Source: Allobrachymonas sp.
GTDB taxonomy: Bacteria > Pseudomonadota > Gammaproteobacteria > Burkholderiales > Burkholderiaceae_C
Assembly (NCBI GenBank): GCA_012036375.1
Contig: JAAUOI010000048.1
Span: 1 to 13,535 of the forward strand
Reading direction: 5' to 3'
Length of the DNA stretch: 13,535 nt
Every line of letters starts with the position of its first letter. The first letter of the stretch is position 1. Positions 1 to 7,993 of the stretch are shown here, piece after piece. The position numbers were made by a program, and so were the translations under genes. The notes under the pieces are model-generated. The model was not told the origin of the DNA. It did no database searches and saw only the letters and a program-made list of their open reading frames with translations.

Positions 1-835
1 AGATTCTATGCCGGCTAGCAACCTGAATGCCTTGCAAAACGACAGCACGGAGCAACGCACGCCTCGCGAGCCACGCGAAGGCGGTCGTCGTGAGCGTGGT
101 GACGCGGAGGTCGCAATCGCAATGATCGTGGCGGCGAACGCGGTGAGCGTCAAGAGCGCAGCGACAATCCTGAAGGCATGAATGCAGCTACGGCATTGGC
201 TGCTGGCGGCGTAGCTGCTGTGGCTGCTGCGATGAACGCAGATGCAGCACCTGCTGATGGCGCTCAAGCCGAGCGTCGCGAAGGGGGTGGTGGCGATGGC
301 GAGCGCCGCGAGCGTCGTTCGCGTGACCGTTATGGTCGTGATCGCCGCGAACGTGGCGAGCGCGGTGATCGTGCGCAAAGCTCGCAAGATGCAAGCTCAA
401 GGTGAGTTTTTTGAGCAAAATCAGCCTGTAGCCGGCGAAGAATCTGCGCAAAGTGCTACTGAATTTGTAGCAAATGAGCAACTGACTCAGACTCCTTCAA
501 CTGCACCTGTTGCTCATCCAGTGGCCGGGCCGGTAGCCTCTGCACAAGCTGCTCCTGCGGCCACGGCCAAAGCAGGCATGCCAAAAATCGGCAGCTTCGT
601 ATTGCCTGTCGGCGACATGGATGCGGTGGCTTCAGGCGCAGGCTTGCAGTGGGTCAATTCCAACCCTGAGCGCATTGCCGCCGTGAAAGCGCAAATCGCC
701 GCTGAGCCCAAGCCAGTGCGCATCCCGCGCGAGCGCCCACCAGCCATCGTGCTCGACGATGGTCCGCTCGTCTTGGTCGAAACCAAGCGCGATCTGCGCA
801 ACATGGTCTTGCCGTTTGAACAAGCGCAGCAGTAA
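1..835 (+). CDS. rne: Ribonuclease E, C-terminal part (5' end outside window; two frame breaks)
   Basis: This is the 3' end of a gene whose catalytic part lies upstream of the window. RNase E is the endonuclease that starts mRNA decay and matures rRNA and tRNA; its C-terminal half is a disordered, Arg-rich RNA-binding and scaffold region. What is visible is a stretch rich in R, G, E and D (for example RSRDRYGRDRRERGERGDR), an Ala/Pro-rich linker, and a conserved tail with GLQWVNS and GPLVLVETKRDL, which I recognise as the end of Burkholderiales RNase E. The frame changes twice: from phase 2 to phase 1 near 100-105 (one base missing; GERGD then RGGRNRND) and back to phase 2 near 380-403 (one base extra; SSQDA then QAQGEFF). 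The two shifts cancel. The stretch 408-471 is a dispersed repeat read through in frame. A terminator follows the stop. The call rests on tail and composition, not on the catalytic domain. Confidence 0.75.
408..471 (+). repeat. Coding palindromic repeat, copy B (inside rne)
   Basis: This 64-nt element starts with TTTTTGAGCAAAA, carries GCCGGC and GAATCTGCGC, and ends in a 17-nt hairpin, GCTAC-7 nt-GTAGC (455-471). It is read in frame as FEQNQPVAGEESAQSATEF. By hand alignment it matches copy C (3926-3990) at about 49 of 64 positions and the reverse complement of copy D (11994-12057) at about 47 of 64, including a 15-nt identical core. Confidence 0.8.
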
Positions 836-852
836 GCGACTTTTGCAACAAG

Positions 853-876
853 AAACGGCTTTCGGGCCGTTTTTTT
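853..876 (+). terminator. Intrinsic terminator of rne
   Basis: AAACGGC (853-859) pairs with GCCGTTT (866-872) around a 6-nt loop, and the stem runs into a T-tract ending at 876. It lies 18 bases after the rne stop, so it most likely ends the rne transcript. Confidence 0.85.
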
Positions 877-936
877 ATGCTGCATTTCCGTATTGCGAAT
901 GAGGCGATTGACGGCTTGGGCTACGATAAGAGGCTG

Positions 937-1509
937 ATGAGTTCTACCCTGATCATTTCTGTGCTTCTCACTGTGCTCGTGTTTTGGGCTTTGGGTGCGT
1001 ATAACCGTTTGGTGCGGCTGCGCTTGCAAGTAGCGAAGAAATTACAGGAGCTGGTGAGTGCTTGGGAGGTTCAAGCGCAGGCGATTGGCCTGCGCCTTGA
1101 GAACTATGCCCAAGGCCAAGAAACTGAATCGCAATGGGCGATGCTCGATCAAGATGCTCTGCGTTGGCGACCTTTGGCGCTCGCTTCGCGTCAATTTTTA
1201 TCTTGCCTCGCGCCTCTGAAGGCTGCGCCGCAACAGATTGCAGCGGTGGATGATCTATCTTCTGTTAAAGCGGCGCGAGATATTTTTGAAACGGCGTGGC
1301 AGCGCTTACTCGCTGAGCAGGATGACTTGGCGGGCAATCCCGTGCCCCCCAATTTGCAAATTCTCTGGGCGCAGCATGCCCCGCAAGTGCAGCAGCGATT
1401 GCAAGACTATGACGAAGCTGTGCATGCCTATCAACAAGCCATCGGTCAATTCCCAGCATTACTCTTGGCGTGGTTCATGGGTTTTGGCATGACGGGAAAA
1501 CTCTCGTAA
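937..1509 (+). CDS. LemA-like membrane-anchored protein
   Basis: This 190-aa protein has one N-terminal hydrophobic segment (about residues 4-22, IISVLLTVLVFWALGAYN) followed by an Asn-Arg-Leu-Val stretch and long amphipathic helices rich in Q, A and L. That is the plan of LemA-family proteins: a membrane anchor followed by an alpha-helical bundle. The end (AVHAYQQAIGQFPALLLAW) also resembles the family's last helix. The function of the family is poorly defined. I chose ATG 937 because the hydrophobic anchor then starts at once; an in-frame ATG at 877 sits inside the upstream terminator T-tract and is unlikely. AAGAGG at 928-933 is a possible but closely spaced ribosome site. Family membership is by overall pattern; there is no catalytic motif to confirm it. 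Confidence 0.65.
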   Translation: MSSTLIISVLLTVLVFWALGAYNRLVRLRLQVAKKLQELVSAWEVQAQAIGLRLENYAQGQETESQWAMLDQDALRWRPLALASRQFLSCLAPLKAAPQQIAAVDDLSSVKAARDIFETAWQRLLAEQDDLAGNPVPPNLQILWAQHAPQVQQRLQDYDEAVHAYQQAIGQFPALLLAWFMGFGMTGKLS

Positions 1510-1517
1510 AAACCACC

Positions 1518-1544
1518 ATGACATTTGCGCCAGCAAGTGATAAT
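1518..1544 (+). promoter_or_regulatory. Possible sigma70 promoter for fccAB
   Basis: ATGACA (1518-1523, one base from TTGACA) and GATAAT (1539-1544, one base from TATAAT) lie just upstream of the fccA ribosome site. The spacer is 15 bases, shorter than the usual 16-18, so this is only a candidate. Confidence 0.25.
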
Positions 1545-1574
1545 CTCCATCTACTTTCAATCAAGGAGACCTCT

Positions 1575-1913
1575 TTGAAACGCTTCCTCATCATCGCCGC
1601 AGCAACACTCAGTTGCAGCGCGTGGGCACAAACCACCGCAAACTCCGCTCCCACGCCCGCACAAAACGCGCAAACACTCAACATCCGCAGCTTGGCCGCA
1701 ACGTGTGCCAACTGCCACGGCACCAATGGCAAAGCCGTTGAAGGCTCGGCGGTGGTCACCCTCGCAGGCATGCCTAAAGACTACATCGTGGCGCAAATGA
1801 AAGCCTTCAAAACGGGTACTCGCCCTGCGACCATCATGCATCAGCTGTCCAAAGGCTACAGCGATGCGCAGATTGAGCAAATCGCCACCTACTTCGCTGC
1901 CCAGAAGAAATAA
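1575..1913 (+). CDS. fccA: Flavocytochrome c, cytochrome subunit (sulfide dehydrogenase small subunit)
   Basis: This is a 112-aa c-type cytochrome. It has a Sec signal peptide (KRFLIIAAATLSCSAWAQ, cleaved after about residue 19), one heme-binding CANCH motif (Cys44, Cys47, His48) and a C-terminal class I fold segment with a possible Met ligand in TIMHQLSKGYSD. In the periplasm it would take electrons from the flavin subunit encoded just downstream as sulfide is oxidised to sulfur, and pass them to the respiratory chain. The start is TTG 1575, chosen because a strong AAGGAG (1563-1568) sits 6 bases before it and the signal peptide begins there; the longer in-frame ATG at 1530 would put non-signal residues in front. 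Its stop overlaps the ribosome site of fccB, so the two are one operon. A generic class I cytochrome is the alternative, but the neighbour makes FccA likely. Confidence 0.8.
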   Translation: MKRFLIIAAATLSCSAWAQTTANSAPTPAQNAQTLNIRSLAATCANCHGTNGKAVEGSAVVTLAGMPKDYIVAQMKAFKTGTRPATIMHQLSKGYSDAQIEQIATYFAAQKK

Positions 1914-1924
1914 GGAGAACCACC

Positions 1925-3228
1925 ATGATCCAACGTCGCTCCTTCCTCCATTCATCCGCCGCCCTGTCCATGCTCGGCTTGGCCGGCTGCGCCAGCTCAC
2001 CCAGTGCGCAATCTATTCCCAGCAAAGCCCGCGTCGTCGTGATCGGCGGTGGCTATGGTGGCGCTACCGCAGCGAAATACGTGCGCCTTTTGTCAGATTA
2101 CAAAATCGACGTGGTGCTGATCGAGCCCAACGAAGCGTTTGTCTCTTGCCCGATCTCCAATCTCGTGATTGGCGGCAGCAAGCAGATCAAAGACGTGACC
2201 ACGCCTTATGCCGGTTTGTCGAAAAACCACGGCATCACCGTGGTGCGCGATTTGGCCACCGACATTGATGCCACGCGCCGCGTTGTGACTCTGGCTCGCG
2301 GCGCTCAAATTGGCTATGACAAGCTCATCGTCTCGCCCGGCATTGATCTGCTGTTGGGCAGTATCGAAGGCTTGCGCGAGGCCAGCGATGCGGGGCAAAT
2401 TTTGCAAGCATGGAAAGCAGGAGCAGAGACTGTCGCGCTGCGCAAGCAGCTCATGGACATGCCCGATGGCGGCACGTTTGCAATCACGATTCCTGTGGCG
2501 CCCTATCGCTGCCCACCCGGCCCCTATGAACGCGCCTGCCAAGTGGCTTGGTATTTCAAGCAAGCCAAGCCGAAATCTAAAGTGTTGATTTTGGATGGCA
2601 ACCCCGATGTCAGCTCCAAAGGCCCGCTGTTCAAAAAAGTCTGGGCCGAGCAATACAAAGGCATGATCGAATACCGTGGCAATCACAACGTCACCGCCGT
2701 CGATGCCAAAACGGGCACGATCAAGTTTGATGTGCAAGATGACGTGAAAGCGCAGGTGCTCAACGTCTTGCCTGCCATGCGTGCAGGCCGTATCGCAGTT
2801 CAAGCGGGCCTCAACAATCAGGCCAACAACCGCTGGTGTGGGGTGGACTATCAAACTTTTGAATCCACTGCCGCGAAGAACATCCATATTTTGGGCGACT
2901 CCATCCAAATCGCACCCGGCATGCCCAAAAGCGGCCACATGGCCAACAGCCATGCCAAGGTAGCTGCTGCGGCGATTGTGGCGCAGCTATCAGAGTGGCA
3001 AGTCAATGCCAATCCGATGCTGACCAACACCTGCTACAGCTTTGTGAACGACAAAGAAGTGGTGCATGTGGCCAGCGTCCATGATACGTCGCCGCTGAGA
3101 AAACCTTCAAGACGGTGGCTGGCTCGGGCGGTGTGTCGGCGATTGACTTGAAGCCCGAAGTCACCCAACTCGAAGGCGTGTATGCGATGAACTGGGCGCA
3201 GAATATTTGGGCGGACACGCTCAGCTAA
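1925..3228 (+). CDS. fccB: Flavocytochrome c sulfide dehydrogenase, flavin subunit (one frame break)
   Basis: This FAD-dependent enzyme oxidises sulfide and hands electrons to the FccA cytochrome. It begins with a twin-arginine export signal (QRRSFLHSS) that also has a lipobox-like LAGC at Cys22. The Rossmann FAD motif GGGYGG is at 41-46. Candidate redox or flavin-linking cysteines are C75 (VSCPISN), C196 and C205 (YRCPPGPYERAC) and C370 (NTCYSF) in the C-terminal FCSD flavin-binding domain; a second FAD contact is HILGDS near 321-326. AAGGAG at 1912-1917 sets the ATG at 1925. After residue 386 (VASVH, 3082) one base is missing: the called frame runs to a false end at 3151, while phase 1 continues with YVAAEKTFKTVAGSGG and ends NIWADTLS at 3228, giving 434 aa once corrected. 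The gene is probably intact in the cell and broken only in this sequence. Confidence 0.85.
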
Positions 3229-3241
3229 AACTGTCACTCAT

Positions 3242-4765
3242 TTGAACGCGCCCACTTCAAACAAACCAACAGTGCGGGTGGTGAAAACCATCCGCACTGT
3301 TGCTTCTGCGCCTCGATCATCGCCGTCTTCTGGCGTGCAAAGCAAAGGCAAATCCAGTTTCAACCCCAGCTCTGGCCACGCCCCTACCACCTTGGCCGCG
3401 CAGCTTCAGCAAGTTTGCTACATCTTTTAATAGCGCTCCGCGCAGGCAATTCATGGGCTACTGCCCAGTTTGATATAGAAAACTCGCAGCGAGCCGGCGT
3501 GCAAGCGATTACCTTCGCCGTCTTGCGCCATCTTGGCCAGGCGCATGCACTGCGCGTGGCGCTCGCGCAGAAAAAGCCTGTGCCAGCTGCCGATGCCTTG
3601 CTCATGGCCGCCTTGGGCTTGCTCTGCGCACAGAATGCAGACCACCCGCCGCCCGGCGCGGTGTATGCCGATCATGTGATCGTGAGCCAAGCAGTCGATG
3701 CCATCAAGCGCCAGCCACATTTGGTGGCGCAATCGAGCTTCATCAACGCTTGCTTGCGCCGCTTCTTGCGCGAACGAACACAGCTCATGGCCAGCTTGCG
3801 CGGCAATTTAGAAGCTCAGTTTAACCATCCGCTGTGGTGGGTGCGGCAGCTTCAAAAAGATTGGCCAGACCATTGGCAAGCGCTGCTGCAAGGCAATCGC
3901 CGCAGTGCACCGCTGACATTGCGAATTTTTGAACAAAAATGCTCACTTGCCGGCATGGAATCTGCGCTAACGTGCTACTGAATTTATAGTGAATACCCCT
4001 GATGTCAAGATGCAGCGCGTTGCTCAATCAGGTCTTGAGATCTCACGCAGTCTGCCCGTCTCCCAGTTACCGGGGTACAAACAGGGCTGGTTTTCTGTGC
4101 AAGATGCAGCGGCGCAATTGGCTGCTCCTTTGCTCATGGATGCATTGCTGCGCACCGACAAGCCGCTGCGCATCTTAGATGCTTGCGCTGCCCCCGGCGG
4201 CAAAACCACGCATTTGCTCGAATGGGCGGGGACTCGCGGCATCGCGGTGGAAGTCACTGCCCTAGATGTTGATGCGCAGCGCTGCGAACGCATCAATGAG
4301 AACCTCCAGCGCCTAGGCCTCCAGGCCAAAATCGTTGTGGCCGATGCGGCAAAAGTTTCCGAATGGCATGACAACCAGCCTTTTGACGGCATCTTGCTCG
4401 ATGCTCCCTGCACCGCCAGCGGCATCGTGCGTCGTCATCCCGATATTCCCTGGCTGCGGCGAGATACCGATATTGCCAACCTCGCCGCGCAGCAAAAGCG
4501 CCTCTTGCATGCACTGTGGCCGCTGGTGAAGCCAGGCGGCGCTTTGCTGTATTGCACCTGCTCCATCTTCAAAGCTGAAGGTTCAGCGCAAATTGAGGCT
4601 TTTCTCAATTCGTTTGCAGGAAACAACACTCTCGTGCAGTCTTTACCTGCCCCAGGCCATTTATTGCCCTTGAATTGCCCATCCAACCAGTCCATGCCGG
4701 AAAATTCCTTGGGTGGACACGATGGCTTTTTCTACGCCTTACTTCGCAAAGCGGCTACAGACTAA
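3242..4765 (+). CDS. rsmB: 16S rRNA (cytosine-967-C5) methyltransferase RsmB (two frame breaks)
   Basis: RsmB methylates C967 of 16S rRNA using S-adenosylmethionine. The N-terminal NusB-like RNA-binding domain spans about 3380-3910 (GVQAITFAVLRHLGQ, SSFINACLRRFLRER). The methyltransferase domain follows: SAM motif DACAAPGGKTTHLLE (from 4178), motif IV DAPCTASG with Cys at 4409, and motif VI YCTCS with the catalytic Cys at 4559. Two single-base shifts split it: one base missing near 3405-3420 (TTLAAQLQQ in phase 2, then LLHLLIALRAG in phase 1) and one extra near 3966-3971 (MESAL, then RATEFIVN in phase 2). The second lies inside repeat copy C, and the first abuts repeat copy A. Corrected length from TTG 3242 is 507 aa, longer than the roughly 430-460 usual. 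The start is uncertain: 3242 lies before a strong hairpin (3268-3301), and GTG 3335 is the alternative. It overlaps the next gene. Confidence 0.85.
3268..3301 (+). terminator. Strong hairpin after fccB, possible terminator lacking a T-tract
   Basis: A 15-bp stem (3268-3282 with 3287-3301, one G-T pair, otherwise perfect) closes a GAAA tetraloop. It lies 40 bases after the fccB stop, where an fccAB terminator is expected, but it is followed by GCTTCTGCG rather than a T-run, so Rho-independent ending would be weak. It falls inside the open frame leading into rsmB, which argues for an rsmB start downstream of it. Confidence 0.5.
3417..3482 (-). repeat. Divergent reverse-orientation repeat copy A (inside rsmB)
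   Basis: This stretch begins with GCTA-10 nt-TAGC (3417-3434), then GCGCAGG and GGCTACTG, and ends TTTGATATAGAAAA. That is the same order of blocks as the reverse complement of copy B, at roughly 60% identity by eye. On the plus strand it codes LLHLLIALRAGNSWATAQF, part of which is plausible native RsmB sequence, so membership in the family is less sure than for the other copies. Confidence 0.45.
3926..3990 (+). repeat. Coding palindromic repeat, copy C (inside rsmB)
   Basis: This 65-nt copy has TTTTTGAACAAAA, GCCGGC, GAATCTGCGC and GTGCTACTGAATTT in the same order and spacing as copy B in rne. It has exactly one base more than copy B, between GCGC and GTGCTACT (3967-3970), which is where the rsmB frame breaks. 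Read through with that base removed, it codes FEQKCSLAGMESAL then RATEFIVN, matching the peptide from copy B in phase and direction. Confidence 0.8.
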
Positions 4766-5345
4766 ATGGGTCAGGCTGCTGCATGCTGCAGTCTTTGCCG
4801 TAAGTCTGTTGTCGATGCCAGCAGCGTGGTCACAAAATGCCGTCGAGCTGCCTAATTTGCGCGTGGAGCAAAACGCAGACGGCTTGTATCTCAGTGCCAG
4901 CTTGAATTTTGAATTGACCGCCGCTGTGGAAGCAGCCTTGCTCAAAGGTATTCCTATGAACTTTGTGGCCGAAGCGCAAGTGTTTCGAGACCGTTGGTAC
5001 TGGTACGATAAAAACGTGAGTGTAGCCACACGCACAGTGCGCCTAGCCTATCAACCGCTCACACGTCGCTGGCGTGTCAATGTCAGCAGTGTGGCTGCTG
5101 AGGAGGTGGGCGCGGCCAGCCTTAGCCAAAACTTTGAGCAACTGCAAGATGCAATGGGCGTTGTGCGCCGCATCGCCCGTTGGAAAATTGCCGACGGCAA
5201 TGAGGTGGATGTCGATTCGCGTCACAACGTGGAGTTTCGCTTCCGACTAGACACCACTGCACTGCCGCGTCCGATGCAGATTGGCATCACGGGTAATTCG
5301 GAATGGAATTTGTCGGTACAGCGTCGTGTGCGGCCTGAGCGCTGA
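4722..5345 (+). CDS. DUF4390 exported protein
   Basis: This 207-aa protein belongs to the DUF4390 family, whose gene typically sits between rsmB and ntrY in betaproteobacteria. It has an N-terminal signal peptide (RLLHAAVFAVSLLSMPAAWS, cleavage likely before QNAVELP) and then a beta-rich periplasmic domain with VAEAQVFRDRWYWYD, TRTVRLAYQPLTRRWRVN and a C-terminal NSEWNLSV. No biochemical role is established. The position before a sensor kinase invites a signal-modulating role, but that is inference. ATG 4722 lies inside the end of rsmB (44-base overlap), which suggests translational coupling; GTG 4713 is a slightly longer alternative. The stop is 12 bases before ntrY. Confidence 0.8.
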   Translation: MAFSTPYFAKRLQTKWVRLLHAAVFAVSLLSMPAAWSQNAVELPNLRVEQNADGLYLSASLNFELTAAVEAALLKGIPMNFVAEAQVFRDRWYWYDKNVSVATRTVRLAYQPLTRRWRVNVSSVAAEEVGAASLSQNFEQLQDAMGVVRRIARWKIADGNEVDVDSRHNVEFRFRLDTTALPRPMQIGITGNSEWNLSVQRRVRPER

Positions 5346-5357
5346 GGCGAAATAGCT

Positions 5358-7922
5358 ATGCCACGCAAGCTTGCGCCACAAGAATCCGCGCCCAGCGAAT
5401 TACCCGCCTCGCGCATGGGCGATGCAGTCATGGATACCGCTATTGGCGCAGCACAGGAGCCGCTACCTGGCACCTTCATGCGCAAGCTGGCGAAGCGCAA
5501 CACTCAGATGCGCTGGCTGCTCAGTTTGGGCGCTGCTAGCATGCTGGCAGTTGCCTCGGTCTTGATGTTTTTACTGGCACTGGCTACCAATAACCAAACT
5601 CGCTTTGAGCAGTATTACGAGCGCTTGTTGTATGTGAATTTGAGTGTGGCGGCGTTATTTCTGCTGGTGATTGGCTGGGTGGTGTGGCGCTTGGTCTCGC
5701 GCGTACGGCGTGGCAAATTTGGCAGTCGATTGCTGATTAAGTTGGCTGCGATTTTTGCACTCGTGGGCTTTGTGCCAGGGGTGCTGATTTACACAGTCTC
5801 TTATCAATTTGTTTCACGCTCGATTGAGAGTTGGTTCAATGTCAAGGTTGAAGGCGCGTTGGATGCGGGTATTAACTTAGGGCGCACCACCATCGATACC
5901 TTGGCCGCCGATTTGGCGAGCAAAACCCGTGCGGCTGCACAGCAAATCAGCGAAGGCGCTGGGATTGGGCCTTTGGCGCTGGAGCGTTTGCGTGAGCAGT
6001 TGGGTGCAACTGATGTCGTCGTGTGGAATGCCAACGCGCAGGTGCTTGGCAGTGCGGGGGTCTCGCGGTTTGCCATTTCGCCCGAGCGACCCACGGCGGC
6101 GCAGTTGCGACAGTTGCGCAGTGCGCGAGTGTTCAGCACAGTCGAGGGAATAGAAGAGGCGGCAGATCGAAAGGCTGCGGCGAGCAATGCTAATTCAAAT
6201 GCCATAGTTCAAACGGATGGTGCGCCCAGCGTAGCGCGGGTTAAAGCGCTGGCGCTGGTCAGCCCCGGTTTAGCAGGCTTTGGGTTGGGCGCTTCGGGAG
6301 GTGGTTTGACGGGGCTTGGGAGCCCTTTGGGTGGCAGTGCGGGCAGCAATTTGGGGGGCTCTGAGAATGTGCGCATTTTGCAAATCACGCAGGTCATCTC
6401 CCCAGGCTTGGTGGCCAATGCACTGGCTGTGCAAGAGGCCTATCAAGAGTATCAGCAACGAGCACTGGCTCGCAATGGTTTGCGAAATATGTATTTGGCC
6501 ACGCTCACCCTGAGCCTGTTTCTTGCGATGTTTGGCGCGGTGCTGTTGGCGGTGTTGCTGGGCAACCAATTGGTGCGCCCACTGCTCGTCTTGGCCGACG
6601 GTGTAGCACAGGTGGCCGCAGGCGATTTGCGACCGAAAGCTGCTTTGCAAACCAAAGATGAGCTGGGCGGCCTCACGCGCTCATTTGCGCAAATGACGCA
6701 GCAGCTCTCCGACGCGCGAACGCAGTTGCAGATTAGCGTTGGCCAACTCGATGCCTCGCGTGCAAATCTGCAAACAATTTTGGACAATTTGACAGCGGCG
6801 GTGATTGTGCTTGATGAGCGCGGCCAGATTGTGCAAGCCAATCCGGGTGCCACGCGGGTGCTTCATGCGCCTTTGGCGGCCTGTGTGGGGCAGAGCTTGG
6901 GCAGTGTGGCCGGCTTACAGGAGTTTGGCAACCAAGTGGAAGAGCAATTCCGCGTTTTCTTTGGCGACCGCAGCGTGCATGCTGATCATTGGCAACATTC
7001 ATTTGAGCTGGGCTCGCATGCCAGTGGTCAGAGTTTGGGCGAGGTGGATAAGAGTACCAGCATCATCGCGCGCGGCGCGGCCTTGCCTGGAGGCTTGCGC
7101 TTACTCGTGCTTGATGACATCACGGAAATCGTTTCGGCGCAACGCTCGCGGGCTTGGGGTGAAGTGGCTCGCCGCTTGGCGCATGAAATTAAAAATCCGC
7201 TCACCCCGATTCAGCTTTCTGCCGAGCGGTTAGAGATGAAGTTGCATGGCAAGTTGCCTCCACAAGAGGAAGCTTTGCTCACGCGTTCTGTGAAGACGAT
7301 CGTCGATCAAGTTGATGCGATGAAGCGCTTGGTCAATGAATTCCGCGATTACGCGCGCCTGCCCAGTGCAGAGTTGCGGCCGACTGATCTCAATGCACTG
7401 ATCACCGATGTGCTAGGTTTGTATGCCCCTGAAACAGCCGCCGTGCCGATTCAAACAGCTCTGGATCCAACCAACCCAATGATTGCCGCCGATGCGCAGC
7501 AGTTGCGCCAAGTGATCCATAACCTGTTGCAAAATGCTCAAGATGCCAGCTTGACCGCTGCCAGTGGCCTACTGGCCGAGCACAGTGGCCGCGAGCCCCA
7601 AGTGCTTATCAGCACACGCTACAACCCCAACAGCCAGCGTGTACGCCTGATGGTGCAAGACAGCGGTACCGGCTTTGCGCCGCATATTCTGCAGCGTGCT
7701 TTTGAGCCCTATGTCACCACAAAATCACGTGGCACCGGGCTGGGTTTAGCAGTGGTGAAAAAGATTGTTGACGAGCATGGCGCACGTATCGAGTTGAGCA
7801 ACCGACTTGAAACGAATCAGACAGTTGCTGTGCAAAATTTACAAAACGACACACAAACAGAGGAAAACCTGAGCCCCGCCCTCATCGGCGCTCAAGTGAG
7901 TATCAGCTTCGCTGTGGTTTAA
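5358..7922 (+). CDS. ntrY: Sensor histidine kinase NtrY
   Basis: This is an 854-aa membrane histidine kinase, partner of the NtrX regulator encoded next, in a family linked to nitrogen and redox or envelope control. Membrane segments are near residues 52-77, 91-112, 126-150 and 378-402, with a large periplasmic region between the third and fourth. Then come HAMP (about 401-455, ending KDELGGLTRSFAQM), PAS (about 465-590), HisKA with the phospho-acceptor His609 in RRLAHEIKNPLTP, and HATPase_c with N box NLLQNAQDA (722-730), G1 DSGTGFAP (768) and G2 GTGLGLAVVKKI (792). All catalytic motifs are present. GAGG at 5344-5347 supports ATG 5358. Two unusual features are a Gly/Ser-rich patch coded near 6262-6360 and an extra polar stretch (LETNQTVAVQNLQ onward, coded near 7807-7880) before the last strand GAQVSISF. 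Confidence 0.93.
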   Translation: MPRKLAPQESAPSELPASRMGDAVMDTAIGAAQEPLPGTFMRKLAKRNTQMRWLLSLGAASMLAVASVLMFLLALATNNQTRFEQYYERLLYVNLSVAALFLLVIGWVVWRLVSRVRRGKFGSRLLIKLAAIFALVGFVPGVLIYTVSYQFVSRSIESWFNVKVEGALDAGINLGRTTIDTLAADLASKTRAAAQQISEGAGIGPLALERLREQLGATDVVVWNANAQVLGSAGVSRFAISPERPTAAQLRQLRSARVFSTVEGIEEAADRKAAASNANSNAIVQTDGAPSVARVKALALVSPGLAGFGLGASGGGLTGLGSPLGGSAGSNLGGSENVRILQITQVISPGLVANALAVQEAYQEYQQRALARNGLRNMYLATLTLSLFLAMFGAVLLAVLLGNQLVRPLLVLADGVAQVAAGDLRPKAALQTKDELGGLTRSFAQMTQQLSDARTQLQISVGQLDASRANLQTILDNLTAAVIVLDERGQIVQANPGATRVLHAPLAACVGQSLGSVAGLQEFGNQVEEQFRVFFGDRSVHADHWQHSFELGSHASGQSLGEVDKSTSIIARGAALPGGLRLLVLDDITEIVSAQRSRAWGEVARRLAHEIKNPLTPIQLSAERLEMKLHGKLPPQEEALLTRSVKTIVDQVDAMKRLVNEFRDYARLPSAELRPTDLNALITDVLGLYAPETAAVPIQTALDPTNPMIAADAQQLRQVIHNLLQNAQDASLTAASGLLAEHSGREPQVLISTRYNPNSQRVRLMVQDSGTGFAPHILQRAFEPYVTTKSRGTGLGLAVVKKIVDEHGARIELSNRLETNQTVAVQNLQNDTQTEENLSPALIGAQVSISFAVV

Positions 7923-7993
7923 TCAACACGTCTTAAATCTGCCACATGGCATTCCCCGTGTGGCGCAGCGAACATAACAAACAGTTTGGCAAT

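Noticed and set aside
242..388. Separate gene starting at ATG 242 in phase 2
   Set aside because: The phase 2 sequence before 389 is unlike RNase E, while phase 1 over the same bases gives the expected Arg-rich region; only the part after about 390 is genuine in phase 2.
907..926. Promoter for the LemA-like gene (TTGACG and TACGAT)
   Set aside because: The two hexamer-like strings are only 8 bases apart, too close for a sigma70 promoter.
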